Assembly: GCF_035958815.1 (NCBI RefSeq)
Contig: NZ_CP108383.1
Span: forward strand, 8,370,001-8,434,000
DNA length: 64,000 nucleotides
Reading direction: 5' to 3'
From: Nocardia sp. NBC_01327
GTDB taxonomy: Bacteria; Actinomycetota; Actinomycetes; Mycobacteriales; Mycobacteriaceae
Shown here: in pieces, positions 52,142 through 60,165 of the stretch
Position numbering within the stretch: position 1 is the stretch's first letter
How the letters are laid out: every line of letters starts with the position of its first letter
Notes under the pieces: model-generated
Seen by the model: the letters and a program-made list of their open reading frames with translations, nothing else
Database searches by the model: none
What the model was told of the DNA's origin: nothing
Program-made: the position numbers and the translations under genes

Positions 52142-52223
52142 GCCTCAGAGTGTGCGGATCGAGGCACCGCCCGAATAGATTTACAATCAGGGCGATTGGT
52201 CCTATTTGGGGCTGATGTTTCGA

Positions 52224-52718
52224 CTACAGCGTGATTCCCACGGCCGCGTTCTGCTCCCGGTCCGCCATCCAAAACCCATAGTTCGCAGCGGCTCCGGCGA
52301 ATCGGGCAAGGTCCTGCGGGGTCGGCGGCGTGAGCGCCTCGCTGACCGGCCTGCCCGCATCCCGCATGAACCGGCCCAGCCGGTTGGTCGCCACCACCAG
52401 CACGATCGCCGGAGTACTGCCGATATTGCGCCAGGCGTGCGCCGCCGCGCCACCCATGTGCACGTAATCCCCCGCCGCGGCCCCCAGCCACTCCGGCGGA
52501 TTGTCACTGTCTCCCCGCAGCACCTGCACCGCACCGGAGACCACGACGAACCCCTCGGTGTCCGAATGACTGTGCAATGGCACGAATCCGCCGGGCGGAA
52601 CCACCCCGCGCATGACACAGAAATCGTTCTCGTCGTCGTCCGGTGCGGTCATGAATTCGATGGTCGGACCGAGCAGGTCGATGATCATCCCCGTTGTCGG
52701 GTTTCTGTCGATACTCAT
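52224..52718 (-). CDS. Cupin-domain protein
   Basis: The 164-residue protein has cupin motif 1 (PPGGFVPLHSHSDTEGFVVV, with H-H-E metal ligands) and motif 2 (GDYVHMGGAAAHAWRNIG). A helical C-terminus follows (MRDAGRPVSEALTPPTP). Such single-domain cupins are small metalloenzymes or sensors; some of this type resemble quercetin dioxygenase-like proteins. The substrate is not known. Confidence 0.85.
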   Translation of the reverse strand: MSIDRNPTTGMIIDLLGPTIEFMTAPDDDENDFCVMRGVVPPGGFVPLHSHSDTEGFVVVSGAVQVLRGDSDNPPEWLGAAAGDYVHMGGAAAHAWRNIGSTPAIVLVVATNRLGRFMRDAGRPVSEALTPPTPQDLARFAGAAANYGFWMADREQNAAVGITL

Positions 52719-52834
52719 GAAAACCAGCCTCGGGCAACACCTTCGGCAGCGGAATCACGCGGCGGCGAAACCGCGGATTCTTCCACCCGAGCGCAGTGTC
52801 GTGACCGATATTTCCACCCGAATCGCGATGCCTG

Positions 52835-53194
52835 TCAGAGGCAATGGCCGGTATGCCAATCCATGACGTCACCCCACGCCTGAATGACCGGATCGTTCTG
52901 CAGCACATCCACCGACGCGCCCCCGAGCACCGCGGTTTCCGCCTCCGCCTCGATCGCGGCGTCACCGGTGAGCTCGGCCGGCGCATTGTCCCGGAACCCC
53001 TGCGCCCGAGTCACCGCGCCCGCCCGGTCAGCAGGCGGATTGTTATGGGCCAGATCGGTATAAAGCCCTGTGACATAGGCACTCTCACCACAGGTGTCAT
53101 AACCGACGGGCGTCGCCGCGGCGACCCCACCGGCAACTCCGCCGATCGCGGTCAGTGCGACGAACACTCCGGCAAACGCGGTCAGTCGATACAT
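52835..53194 (-). CDS. Small secreted protein
   Basis: The 119-residue product has a signal peptide (about 1-27) and a mature domain with two cysteines (YDTCGES and GHCL at the end) likely to form a disulfide. The mature chain is acidic and Ala-rich. I recognise no family. It lies upstream of the cupin gene on the same strand, 116 bp away. Confidence 0.65.
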   Translation of the reverse strand: MYRLTAFAGVFVALTAIGGVAGGVAAATPVGYDTCGESAYVTGLYTDLAHNNPPADRAGAVTRAQGFRDNAPAELTGDAAIEAEAETAVLGGASVDVLQNDPVIQAWGDVMDWHTGHCL

Positions 53195-53277
53195 GGGAAT
53201 CTCCGATTCGATTGCAGTGGAAGAGCTGCGGCGAAACTAGAGCGACCGCCTTTCAAGGCCATTACAAGACGGCGCGC

Positions 53278-54027
53278 TCAAGCCGAAGGCGATCGATTCG
53301 CGGCCACGAGGAATCTCTCCAGCACGTCGTTGAACGGCTTTCCGGTATCGGGCACCAGATGACCGCTACCGGGACAAACCGCGCGTGCCGCGCCGGTCCG
53401 CTGCGCGATGGTGTCGCAGATGATCTCGTTGGCATCCATATGCCCGCCGGAAACAACCAGCATCGGGAACGGCGCACGCCGCAACCGCGACAGTGGCAAC
53501 TCGGCCTCGTCGGGTGGTCGCGCACCGAGCAGCCGGCGCATTCCGTCGATCAGAACCGGTGCGGGCGGATCGGCCAGTTCGACCTGCGCACCGACGACGG
53601 CCAGAAACTCGCGCAATGCCGTCGCGGGCGGAAGTTCGACCGCTTCCAGAGCCGCCCGCACCCTCGCCCCGAACGCGTCCACAACCGGAACACCGCGCGC
53701 CACTCCGCTCGCAGGCGGTTCGATCACCGTCAGCGACAACACATTTCGAGGACTGCGCACCGCCGCGTACATGGCGACGATCGCACCGTAGGACGTGCCC
53801 ACAAGATGGACAGGCCGGTCCAGTAATTGCTCAGCGACGAGCAAGGATTCGATCTCGAAATCCTGCCTGCCGACCCCGGGCGTCCGCCCGTGCCCAGGCC
53901 GGTCCGGCGCAAGCAAGGTCCACCGTTCGCTCAACTCACGCTGCGCCCGCCACGTCTCCCGCCCGCCCAGCACACCCCCGTGCACAAGCACGACCCGCGG
54001 TCCCCTGCCCCACTGATGGATGTACAT
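53278..54027 (-). CDS. Alpha/beta hydrolase
   Basis: The 249-residue protein has the hydrolase fold with LVHGGVLGGRETW, LAPDRPGHGRTPG, the nucleophile VGTSYGAIVAM and a final His in PGSGHLVPDTG. No lid or extra domain is visible. I chose the ATG at 54027 (MYIHQWGRG); a TTG at 54057 would add ten residues. The substrate is unknown. The ParA gene lies 104 bp upstream on the same strand. Confidence 0.87.
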   Translation of the reverse strand: MYIHQWGRGPRVVLVHGGVLGGRETWRAQRELSERWTLLAPDRPGHGRTPGVGRQDFEIESLLVAEQLLDRPVHLVGTSYGAIVAMYAAVRSPRNVLSLTVIEPPASGVARGVPVVDAFGARVRAALEAVELPPATALREFLAVVGAQVELADPPAPVLIDGMRRLLGARPPDEAELPLSRLRRAPFPMLVVSGGHMDANEIICDTIAQRTGAARAVCPGSGHLVPDTGKPFNDVLERFLVAANRSPSA

Positions 54028-54131
54028 GTCCGCAACGGTAATGGCCAGGCCTTTCAACGAAATTAAAGGACCGGAGTGTTCTTTGCGGAGACACGGTCGA
54101 GGGCGGACTCGCTGCGTTGTCCGCCGGTGGG

Positions 54132-54944
54132 TCAGCGGGCGGCGCGGGCGATTACTTCGCGGGCCAGGGCTCGATACTGTTCGGCGCCGCCGGATTTGGG
54201 GGCCCAGGTGGTGACCGGTTCACCGGCGATGCTGGCGTCGGGGAAGCGGACTGTTCGGGAGATGCGGGTGCCGTAGACCTGGTCGCCGAAGACTTCGACC
54301 ACTCGGGTGAGCACCTGGCGCGAATGCAGGAGGCGGCGGTCGAACATGGTGACCAGAATGCCGAAGAGGCTCAGGCGCGGGTTCAGTCGGTCGCGGACCT
54401 TGTCCATGGTGTCGGTGAGCAGCGCGAGGCCGCGCAGGGCGAAGTACTCGGGCTCCATCGGGATGATCACACCGTCCGCGCAGGCGAGTGCGTTCACGGT
54501 GAGCAGGCTCAGCGACGGCTGGCAGTCGATGAGGATGTAGTCGTAGCGATGACGGATCGGCTCCAGCACCCGGCGCAGCGACTGCTCCCGGCCGACCTCG
54601 TTGACCAATTGGATCTCCGCGGCGGACAGGTCGATATTGCTCGGCAGCAGATGCACATTGTCGACGCCGGTCTCCATCAGCACATCGTCGACCGGCGGCG
54701 CGGATTTCCCGAATAGGTCGTAGACGGTCAGCTCGAGGTCGTTGACGGCAACGCCCAGCCCCGCGGACAGCGCACCCTGCGGATCGAGGTCGACTAGCAG
54801 CACGCGCCGGCCCTGCTCGGCAAGTGCGGCACCCAGATTGATGGTCGACGTGGTTTTACCGACGCCACCCTTCTGATTGCACAGAGCAACGATCTGCGCT
54901 TCGCCCTGGATCGCCTGCGCTTCGCCCGAAAGGGTTGCCAACAT
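54132..54944 (-). CDS. ParA-family ATPase
   Basis: The 270-residue protein has the deviant Walker A motif KGGVGKTT (25-32), switch region DLDPQGALSAGLG and IDCQPSLSLLTVNAL, and is full length for ParA/Soj. It closely resembles the chromosomal ParA paralogue that in mycobacteria precedes scpA-scpB (Rv1708). Here no scpA, scpB or parB follows; an alpha/beta hydrolase is next. It may still act in chromosome or protein positioning on the nucleoid. Confidence 0.9.
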   Translation of the reverse strand: MLATLSGEAQAIQGEAQIVALCNQKGGVGKTTSTINLGAALAEQGRRVLLVDLDPQGALSAGLGVAVNDLELTVYDLFGKSAPPVDDVLMETGVDNVHLLPSNIDLSAAEIQLVNEVGREQSLRRVLEPIRHRYDYILIDCQPSLSLLTVNALACADGVIIPMEPEYFALRGLALLTDTMDKVRDRLNPRLSLFGILVTMFDRRLLHSRQVLTRVVEVFGDQVYGTRISRTVRFPDASIAGEPVTTWAPKSGGAEQYRALAREVIARAAR

Positions 54945-55001
54945 GTTGCCAGGCTAGCCGGACAGCTCCGTTTCGGGCCGAAGCGACGCATGAGTCATTG
55001 C

Positions 55002-55457
55002 TCACGAATCGACATCCGCAGGTGCAGGCCATCCCGACAAGCCGAAATGCTCATCGCGCCAGAACAGTTCCAGACCCGCATCGGTGTAGGGCACCGTATC
55101 CGCCGGAATCTCCTCACGATGAAACCACCGCAGGTCCGAGCATTTGTGCGGTTCGGCATTGAACGGTTCGCCGATCCATTTGTCGGCGTGAAAGAAGAAC
55201 CCGACTCGCCCCTGCCCATCGGGCGCCCGCAGATGCAGTGCGGCGACCATACGAATATCCTTGCGGCTCAGCTGTATACCGATCTCCTCGTGCGCCTCAC
55301 GAATCATCGCGGCCTCCAGGTCCTCATCGGGTTCGAGCTTTCCGGACGGCAGATTCCACAGCCCATCCGAGTACCCGGTATTCGCACGGCGCGCGAGCAG
55401 GATCTCATCGCCCCGAGTCGCGATGAGCAGCACGTCGACGAAACTTGTGTAGGTCAT
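55002..55457 (-). CDS. Nudix hydrolase (MutT-like)
   Basis: The 151-residue protein has the full Nudix box GKLEPDEDLEAAMIREAHEE-IG and the preceding LWNLPSG. It is the usual length for a MutT/8-oxo-dGTPase-like or general nucleotide-hydrolysing Nudix enzyme. It lies upstream of ParA and downstream of the SRPBCC gene on the same strand, with 15 bp to the latter. Confidence 0.9.
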   Translation of the reverse strand: MTYTSFVDVLLIATRGDEILLARRANTGYSDGLWNLPSGKLEPDEDLEAAMIREAHEEIGIQLSRKDIRMVAALHLRAPDGQGRVGFFFHADKWIGEPFNAEPHKCSDLRWFHREEIPADTVPYTDAGLELFWRDEHFGLSGWPAPADVDS

Positions 55458-55472
55458 CCCGTATTCCTTCGG

Positions 55473-56012
55473 TCAACTCTTGTGCGTCGGTCGACTGACG
55501 GGCAGTGAATGCCCCGTCTCCAGCAGGGATTTCAGATCGCTGAGCATGAACGGGTAGCCACCGCCGAAACCTTCCGATTCCAGGTCGCCGGAGATGATGA
55601 TCGAGATGAGCGGGGCGCCGGCGACGTCGTGAATGACGGTCAGGGCGCAGGTGCCGTCGCCGCGGTCGCGAATCTCGTAGCGCAGATAGGTTTCCGGCGC
55701 CGCGGCGAGGTTTTCGTCGCCGAGGAAACGGATGCGGGCGCCCCACAGTGTCGGCGGGGCGTAGTCGGTGACCGTGCCGCGAATGATGATTTCGGGCTCG
55801 GTATCGATCGGACGGGGTCCGGACGGAGCGAATACCGTGAATGCGCCGCCGATCCGGGGTTCGATCATGCTGCGGCCGCCGAATCCGTAGCGCACGGTCC
55901 AGTCCGGATCGGTCACGGCCTGCCAGATCCGCGCGGCCGGCGCGGCAATGATCACGCGATGGATCTGCGTCGTCTCCGGGCGCGCCCGCGCGAGGACTTC
56001 GTCGAAGCTCAC
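55473..56012 (-). CDS. SRPBCC (AHSA1-like) domain protein
   Basis: The 179-residue protein has the START/AHSA1 fold with AAPAARIWQAVTDPDWTVRY at the N-terminus and SLLETGHSLPVSR at the C-terminus. In many actinobacteria such proteins are paired with ArsR regulators. Its GTG start overlaps the ArsR stop in GTGA, so it is co-translated with that regulator. The role is unknown; binding of a small hydrophobic molecule is typical of the fold. Confidence 0.88.
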   Translation of the reverse strand: MSFDEVLARARPETTQIHRVIIAAPAARIWQAVTDPDWTVRYGFGGRSMIEPRIGGAFTVFAPSGPRPIDTEPEIIIRGTVTDYAPPTLWGARIRFLGDENLAAAPETYLRYEIRDRGDGTCALTVIHDVAGAPLISIIISGDLESEGFGGGYPFMLSDLKSLLETGHSLPVSRPTHKS

Positions 56013-56329
56013 GATTCCAGGTCCCTTTTCAAATCGGTCAGTGCGGAGATCTGCTGTTCGGTGAATTTGTCGATCCAGCGATCGTGAATCAGCCGAATCG
56101 GCACGGGATTGAGGTAGTGCAACTTCTTCCGCCCGCTGCGGACGGAAGTCACCAAGCCCGCTTCCTCGAGCAGCCGGAGATGTTTGCTGATGCCGAAGCG
56201 GGTCATCTCCGACCCGGATTCCAGCTCGGTCAGCGTCTGGCCGTCCCTGACGAACAGCGCGTCCAGCAGTTGCCGCCGGGTGCGATCGGCCAGCGCCTTG
56301 AACACCGCGTCCTCGTCCACGCCCGCCAC
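56009..56329 (-). CDS. ArsR-family regulator
   Basis: The 106-residue winged-helix protein has KALADRTRRQLLDALFVRDG, MTRFGISKHLRLLEEAGLV and VRSGRKKLHYLNPVPIRLI, typical of the ArsR subgroup paired with AHSA1 proteins; it lacks metal-binding cysteines. The start is a GTG at 56329. It is divergent from the YciI-like gene, and the operator at 56347 lies between them. The SRPBCC partner is translated from an overlapping start. Confidence 0.92.
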   Translation of the reverse strand: MAGVDEDAVFKALADRTRRQLLDALFVRDGQTLTELESGSEMTRFGISKHLRLLEEAGLVTSVRSGRKKLHYLNPVPIRLIHDRWIDKFTEQQISALTDLKRDLES

Positions 56330-56346
56330 TTTATACGAGACCTATC

Positions 56347-56382
56347 GGTCACATGATCATTGACATGTGACCTTTTGGTCAC
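56347..56382. promoter_or_regulatory. Overlapping ArsR-type operators
   Basis: GGTCACATG-N8-CATGTGACC (56347-56372) overlaps GTGACC-TTTT-GGTCAC (56367-56382), giving three GGTCAC half-sites in the gap between the divergent ArsR and YciI genes. One regulator could thus control both directions. Confidence 0.7.
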
Positions 56383-56395
56383 CTATCGTCGAGGC

Positions 56396-56740
56396 ATGAA
56401 ACGCTACATAGTCCTCTACCTCGCACCCCTGTCCGTCGCCGAACGATTCGCCCAGGCCACGCCCGCGGAAGCCGCGAAAGGCATGCAGCTGTGGGCGGAT
56501 TGGAGCAATCGGATCGGCGCCGGACTCGTCGACGGCGGCAAACCGCTCGGCAATGCACGCCGCATCACGCCGACCGGCGTCTCCGAGACCGACAGCGGCG
56601 TGATCGGAATGTCCATCCTCCAGGCCGAGTCCATGGACGAGGCGCTGGAAATGGTCGACGGCCACCACCACCTGCACTGGGCCGAGCAGTGCGAGATCGT
56701 CGTACTCGAGGAACAACCGATTCCCGAACTGCAGCACTGA
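56396..56740 (+). CDS. YciI-related protein
   Basis: The 114-residue protein fits the YCII family (dimeric ferredoxin-like fold): MKRYIVLYLAPLSVAERFAQ, GMQLWADWSNRIGAGLVDGG and MVDGHHHLHWAEQCEIVVLE, the last with the conserved His region. In actinobacteria YciI genes often accompany SRPBCC/ArsR genes. The ATG at 56396 follows GAGG closely and comes right after the shared operator. Confidence 0.85.
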   Translation: MKRYIVLYLAPLSVAERFAQATPAEAAKGMQLWADWSNRIGAGLVDGGKPLGNARRITPTGVSETDSGVIGMSILQAESMDEALEMVDGHHHLHWAEQCEIVVLEEQPIPELQH

Positions 56741-56821
56741 CCCCCGGCCGCCGGGGCGAAACAATTAGAACGTGTTCTATATTCGGGGGACCGTTCCGGC
56801 GATCCCTTGGGAGCTCACGAC

Positions 56822-58042
56822 ATGTACCAGTGGTCCGACGAAGACCTGATGTTCCGCGACGCACTGCGCGGGTTCATCGACAAGGAGCTCAAGCCTCACG
56901 TCGACCAACTGGAGAGCGGCGCACTGCCGCCCTTCGACATCATCCGCAAGATGTACGCGACCTTCGGGCTGGACGAGATGGCGCGCGAAGGGCTGGAGAA
57001 GACCCTGGCCCGGGAGGAAGCGGGCACCACGGGCAAGTCGGGCGGCGGGTTCAGCGGGGCGGGCAGTATGGGGGTAATCCTCAATAGCGAGCTCGCCGGA
57101 ATCAGCCTGGGCCTGGTGGCGTCGATGGGCGTGAGCCTCGGGCTGACCGTCGGCACCATCCGCACGCGCGGCACCCTCGCGCAGAAGAAGCGCTGGCTGC
57201 CCGAACTGGTCACCATGGAGAAGGTCGGCGCCTGGGCGATCACCGAACCCGATTCGGGCTCGGACGCTTTCGGCGGTATGAAGTCCTATGTCCGGCGCGA
57301 CGGCGCGGACTACATCCTCAACGGGCGCAAGACCTTCATCACCAACGGCCCGTACGCGGACGTCACCGTCGTCTACGCCAAGCTGGACGAGGAGGACGGC
57401 ACCGATCGCCGCGACCGCAAGGTGCTGACCTTCGTCCTGGACAAGGGCATGCCGGGATTCGTGCAGAGCGCCGCGTTCAAGAAGATGGGCATGAACTCCT
57501 CCCCCACCGGCGAGCTGTTCTTCGACAATGTGCGCATCACCCCCGACCGTCTGCTCGGCGAGACCGAGAGCCCCGCCAAGGGCGACGGAAAGGACAGTGC
57601 CAAAGAGTCTTTCGCCGCCGAGCGCATCGGCATCGCCTCACTGGCGCTGGGCATCATCAACGAATGTCACCGGCTCAGTGTGGATTACGCGAAGTCGCGC
57701 AAGCTGTGGGGTAAGGAGATCGGCCAGTTCCAGCTCATCCAGCTCAAGCTGGCCGAGATGGAGATCGCTCGAATCAATGTGCAGAACATGGTGTTCAACG
57801 CCATCGAGCGCACGGCCGCCGGTGAGAAGGTCTCCCTGGCCGAGGCCTCGGCGATGAAGCTGTACTCCTCGCGCGCCGCCACCGAGGTCGCCATGGAGGC
57901 CGTCCAGCTGTTCGGCGGCAACGGTTATATGGCCGAGTACAAGGTGGAGCAGCTCGCCCGCGACGCCAAGTCTCTGATGATCTACGCGGGCAGCAATGAA
58001 ATCCAGGTCACCCATATCGCCAAGGGCCTGCTCAGCCGCTAG
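56822..58042 (+). CDS. Acyl-CoA dehydrogenase, unusual active site
   Basis: The 406-residue flavoprotein has the acyl-CoA dehydrogenase fold: WAITEPDSGSDAFGGM and KTFITNGPYADV for FAD binding, KMGMNSSPTGELFFDNVRI, and the final domain with AVQLFGGNGYMAEYKVEQLA. At the place of the usual C-terminal catalytic glutamate (YEG-T/S) it has YAGSNEIQ. The alternative helix-G glutamate of isovaleryl- and long-chain enzymes is not obvious either (YAKSRKLWG). It may use another residue or act on unusual acyl-CoA. GGGAG precedes the ATG at 56822. Confidence 0.88.
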   Translation: MYQWSDEDLMFRDALRGFIDKELKPHVDQLESGALPPFDIIRKMYATFGLDEMAREGLEKTLAREEAGTTGKSGGGFSGAGSMGVILNSELAGISLGLVASMGVSLGLTVGTIRTRGTLAQKKRWLPELVTMEKVGAWAITEPDSGSDAFGGMKSYVRRDGADYILNGRKTFITNGPYADVTVVYAKLDEEDGTDRRDRKVLTFVLDKGMPGFVQSAAFKKMGMNSSPTGELFFDNVRITPDRLLGETESPAKGDGKDSAKESFAAERIGIASLALGIINECHRLSVDYAKSRKLWGKEIGQFQLIQLKLAEMEIARINVQNMVFNAIERTAAGEKVSLAEASAMKLYSSRAATEVAMEAVQLFGGNGYMAEYKVEQLARDAKSLMIYAGSNEIQVTHIAKGLLSR

Positions 58043-58067
58043 TGATACGAAAGCTGCTGGGCTCGAA

Positions 58068-58487
58068 TCATTCTCGAACCAGCAGCAGATCGACGCTGAT
58101 GTTCCCCCGGGTTGCCCGTGAATACGGGCACACCTGGTGGGCGAGGTCCATCAGCCCGGTGGCCAGGGCGGGATCGATGCCGGGCAACCGCACGGTCAGG
58201 GTGACGGCGAGGCCGTAACCGATATCCTCCGGGCCGATTCCGACCTGTGCGTGCACGGCCGAACCGGCGAGATCGACGCGGGCGCGGCGGGCGACGATGC
58301 GCAGCGAATTGTGAAAGCACGCCGCATATCCCGCGGCGAACAGCTGCTCCGGGTTGGTGTGCCCCACGTCGCCGAGTTCGTGAACGGCCAGATCCAGATC
58401 GAGCAATTTGTCGTCGGTGGCGACGTGACCGTTCCGGCCGTCTCCGGTGGCGAGGGCAACCGCGGTGTAGCGGATCTCATCGGGCAT
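58068..58487 (-). CDS. ohr: Organic hydroperoxide resistance protein, OsmC/Ohr family
   Basis: The 139-residue protein has the two reactive cysteines in GYAACFHNSL and HQVCPYSRATRG and is of Ohr length. It reduces organic hydroperoxides with the help of a dithiol. The N-terminal RYTAVALATGDGRNGHV and GHTNPEQLF motif confirm the family. It is convergent with the acyl-CoA dehydrogenase (25-bp gap) and follows the membrane-protein gene on its strand. Confidence 0.92.
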   Translation of the reverse strand: MPDEIRYTAVALATGDGRNGHVATDDKLLDLDLAVHELGDVGHTNPEQLFAAGYAACFHNSLRIVARRARVDLAGSAVHAQVGIGPEDIGYGLAVTLTVRLPGIDPALATGLMDLAHQVCPYSRATRGNISVDLLLVRE

Positions 58488-58504
58488 GAATCCAGCTTCC
58501 CCCC

Positions 58505-58951
58505 TCAGTGCGCGCCCGGGCGCACGATCATGAGGACGACGACCGCCGCCCAGAGCAGGTTGTAGATCCCGGCCAGCATGGAGAGTCTGCGCAGGCGCTC
58601 ACCGTCGTCCGGCTTGTCGAGAGCCTCGCGCTGCAAAGGGTGAATGAACGCCGCCAGAAGACCACCGGCGAGGAAGGTCAGCGCCATGGCGAGGGTGATC
58701 CAGATTTCACCCATGCGGCCTTGAACCTCGGCCAGAATGATGCCCACCACCGGCACTACGAGCGACAGCAGTGCATAGCTTCCGGTGATTCGGTGAAATG
58801 CCTTGGCCACTGCGAGATTTCGCTCCTCCGCGGGAGGTCCCGCGGTGATGGCCACCGGCGCGTAGCGCGGGAACAGGCTCGCGGCGACCGCCGATCCGCC
58901 CACCAGAACGATCGCGGCCAGCACGTGTATCGACAGCAGCGCCTTTTCCAT
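58505..58951 (-). CDS. Four-span membrane protein under MarR-type control
   Basis: The 148-residue protein has four hydrophobic helices (ALLSIHVLAAIVLVGGSAVA, YALLSLVVPVVGIILA, WITLAMALTFLAGGLLAAF, YNLLWAAVVVLMIV) and an LHVLAAIVLVG start like the CopD/DUF2269 type. It ends 17 bp before the ohr start, so the two can be co-transcribed. The twin palindromes at 58967-59012 precede it. Its role is unknown; a link to peroxide or thiol stress is suggested by ohr. Confidence 0.75.
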   Translation of the reverse strand: MEKALLSIHVLAAIVLVGGSAVAASLFPRYAPVAITAGPPAEERNLAVAKAFHRITGSYALLSLVVPVVGIILAEVQGRMGEIWITLAMALTFLAGGLLAAFIHPLQREALDKPDDGERLRRLSMLAGIYNLLWAAVVVLMIVRPGAH

Positions 58952-58966
58952 GACTCCCCTTCCATC

Positions 58967-59012
58967 CTTCAGTCACACTGAAGCATAGTGATGAGCTTCA
59001 GTCTGGTTGAAG
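58967..59012. promoter_or_regulatory. Twin MarR-type operator boxes
   Basis: Two related inverted repeats, CTTCAG-TCACA-CTGAAG and CTTCAG-TCTGG-TTGAAG, start 29 bp apart between the MarR gene and the membrane-protein gene. The 17-bp form with 5-bp centre fits a MarR/OhrR dimer, and a MarR gene is adjacent. Confidence 0.7.
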
Positions 59013-59049
59013 GTTGTGCGAAAGCTCACGGAATGCGCGAAACCTGGAA

Positions 59050-59529
59050 TCAGGACGCGTTTCGACGCGCGAACGCGGCGGCGATGGCCGCGCCGACCTC
59101 TCGCCGGAACAGGTCCGCCTCCGACCCGAACAGCTGCTCGTCCACCTCCGCGACAACTTCTTCCGCAGCCCGCAACAGTCGCCCGCCCTTGGCGGTGAGT
59201 TCGATCGTCGACGCCGACCCCGCACGCGCCGTACGGTCCCGCACCAGGCCGCCGGCAACCATCGCTTTCACCGCGGTGTGCACGCTCTGAACACTGATCG
59301 CGCCCATCCGCGCCAGATCACTGAAGGACGCCCCCGGCACGCTCGCAATATGACCGAGCAGCGCGAGCCGGGCAACGGTGAGATCCAGCGGCGCCAGCGC
59401 CGCACCGAGTTCCGCCTCCACCCGATGCGCCAAGGTCAACACGATGATGGACGCGCTGGCGGGCGGCGGCGCGGGGCGATCGCTCTCAGTGGTCACCGGC
59501 CCATTTTCCAGTACCGGTCCATTCGCCAT
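59050..59529 (-). CDS. MarR-family regulator
   Basis: The 159-residue protein has the MarR winged helix: LTVARLALLGHIASVPGASF, SVQSVHTAVKAMVAGGLVRD, RTARAGSASTIELTAKGGRL. It has no cysteine near the N-terminus of the type seen in OhrR, so direct peroxide sensing is not evident. It precedes the twin boxes and the membrane-protein/ohr genes on the same strand and probably represses them. Confidence 0.88.
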   Translation of the reverse strand: MANGPVLENGPVTTESDRPAPPPASASIIVLTLAHRVEAELGAALAPLDLTVARLALLGHIASVPGASFSDLARMGAISVQSVHTAVKAMVAGGLVRDRTARAGSASTIELTAKGGRLLRAAEEVVAEVDEQLFGSEADLFRREVGAAIAAAFARRNAS

Positions 59530-59685
59530 CGCGAGGCACCCGGGCCGGGGCTGTATCAGCGACCGTGTCAGCCCGCCATCAGCGCGCTGTCAGCAGCACC
59601 GGACAAAGTACTCCCATCGAACAAAACAGCCCCGGACCACACCGGCTCCGGGCAACTGCCACAACAGCTTTCGAAGGAGCACACC

Positions 59686-60087
59686 ATGTCCGCCACCCTC
59701 GCCCTCACCGACCAGCACAAGTCCACCGTCCGCTCCGCCGCCTACGGCGCCGTCTCCCTCATCAGTGCCGCCTCCGACAAGCCCCACAAGGCCGCCATCG
59801 CAGGCTCCCTCGCCCTGACCTCCGCAACCGGCCACATCGGCCACGTACTCAACGCCAAGTCCAAAGACATCCACCTCAGCGGCAAAACCGTCGCCGACCT
59901 CGCCGACCAGGTCCTCCCCGCCCTCACCGCCGCCGCAACCCTCCTCGACCAGCAATCCCCCACCGAGGCCGACAACTTCCGCACCACAGTCCTCGTAGCC
60001 CTCGAAGCCGCCGCGACAGCAAGCCGCCCCAGCCCCGTCGTCACCGACATGACCCGCAAGGTCACCGCAGCCCTGCACACCGCATGA
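59686..60087 (+). CDS. Hypothetical helical protein
   Basis: The 133-residue protein is Ala/Thr-rich and helical (RSAAYGAVSLISAASDKPHK, KTVADLADQVLPALTAAATL). GAAGGAG lies 7 bases before the ATG at 59686. The codons are almost all C-ending, more extreme than neighbouring genes. I recognise no family. A hairpin follows (60097-60129). Confidence 0.7.
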   Translation: MSATLALTDQHKSTVRSAAYGAVSLISAASDKPHKAAIAGSLALTSATGHIGHVLNAKSKDIHLSGKTVADLADQVLPALTAAATLLDQQSPTEADNFRTTVLVALEAAATASRPSPVVTDMTRKVTAALHTA

Positions 60088-60096
60088 TCTGAAATC

Positions 60097-60129
60097 GCCG
60101 AGAGGGCTCTAGCGGTGGGCCTTCTCGGC
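60097..60129. terminator. Imperfect terminator hairpin
   Basis: GCCGAGAGGGC and GGCCTTCTCGGC form an imperfect stem shortly after the 60087 stop and before the convergent secreted-protein gene. Confidence 0.6.
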
Positions 60130-60165
60130 ATGTCACCACCACCAGAGCCCACTCGCGGACTGGTG

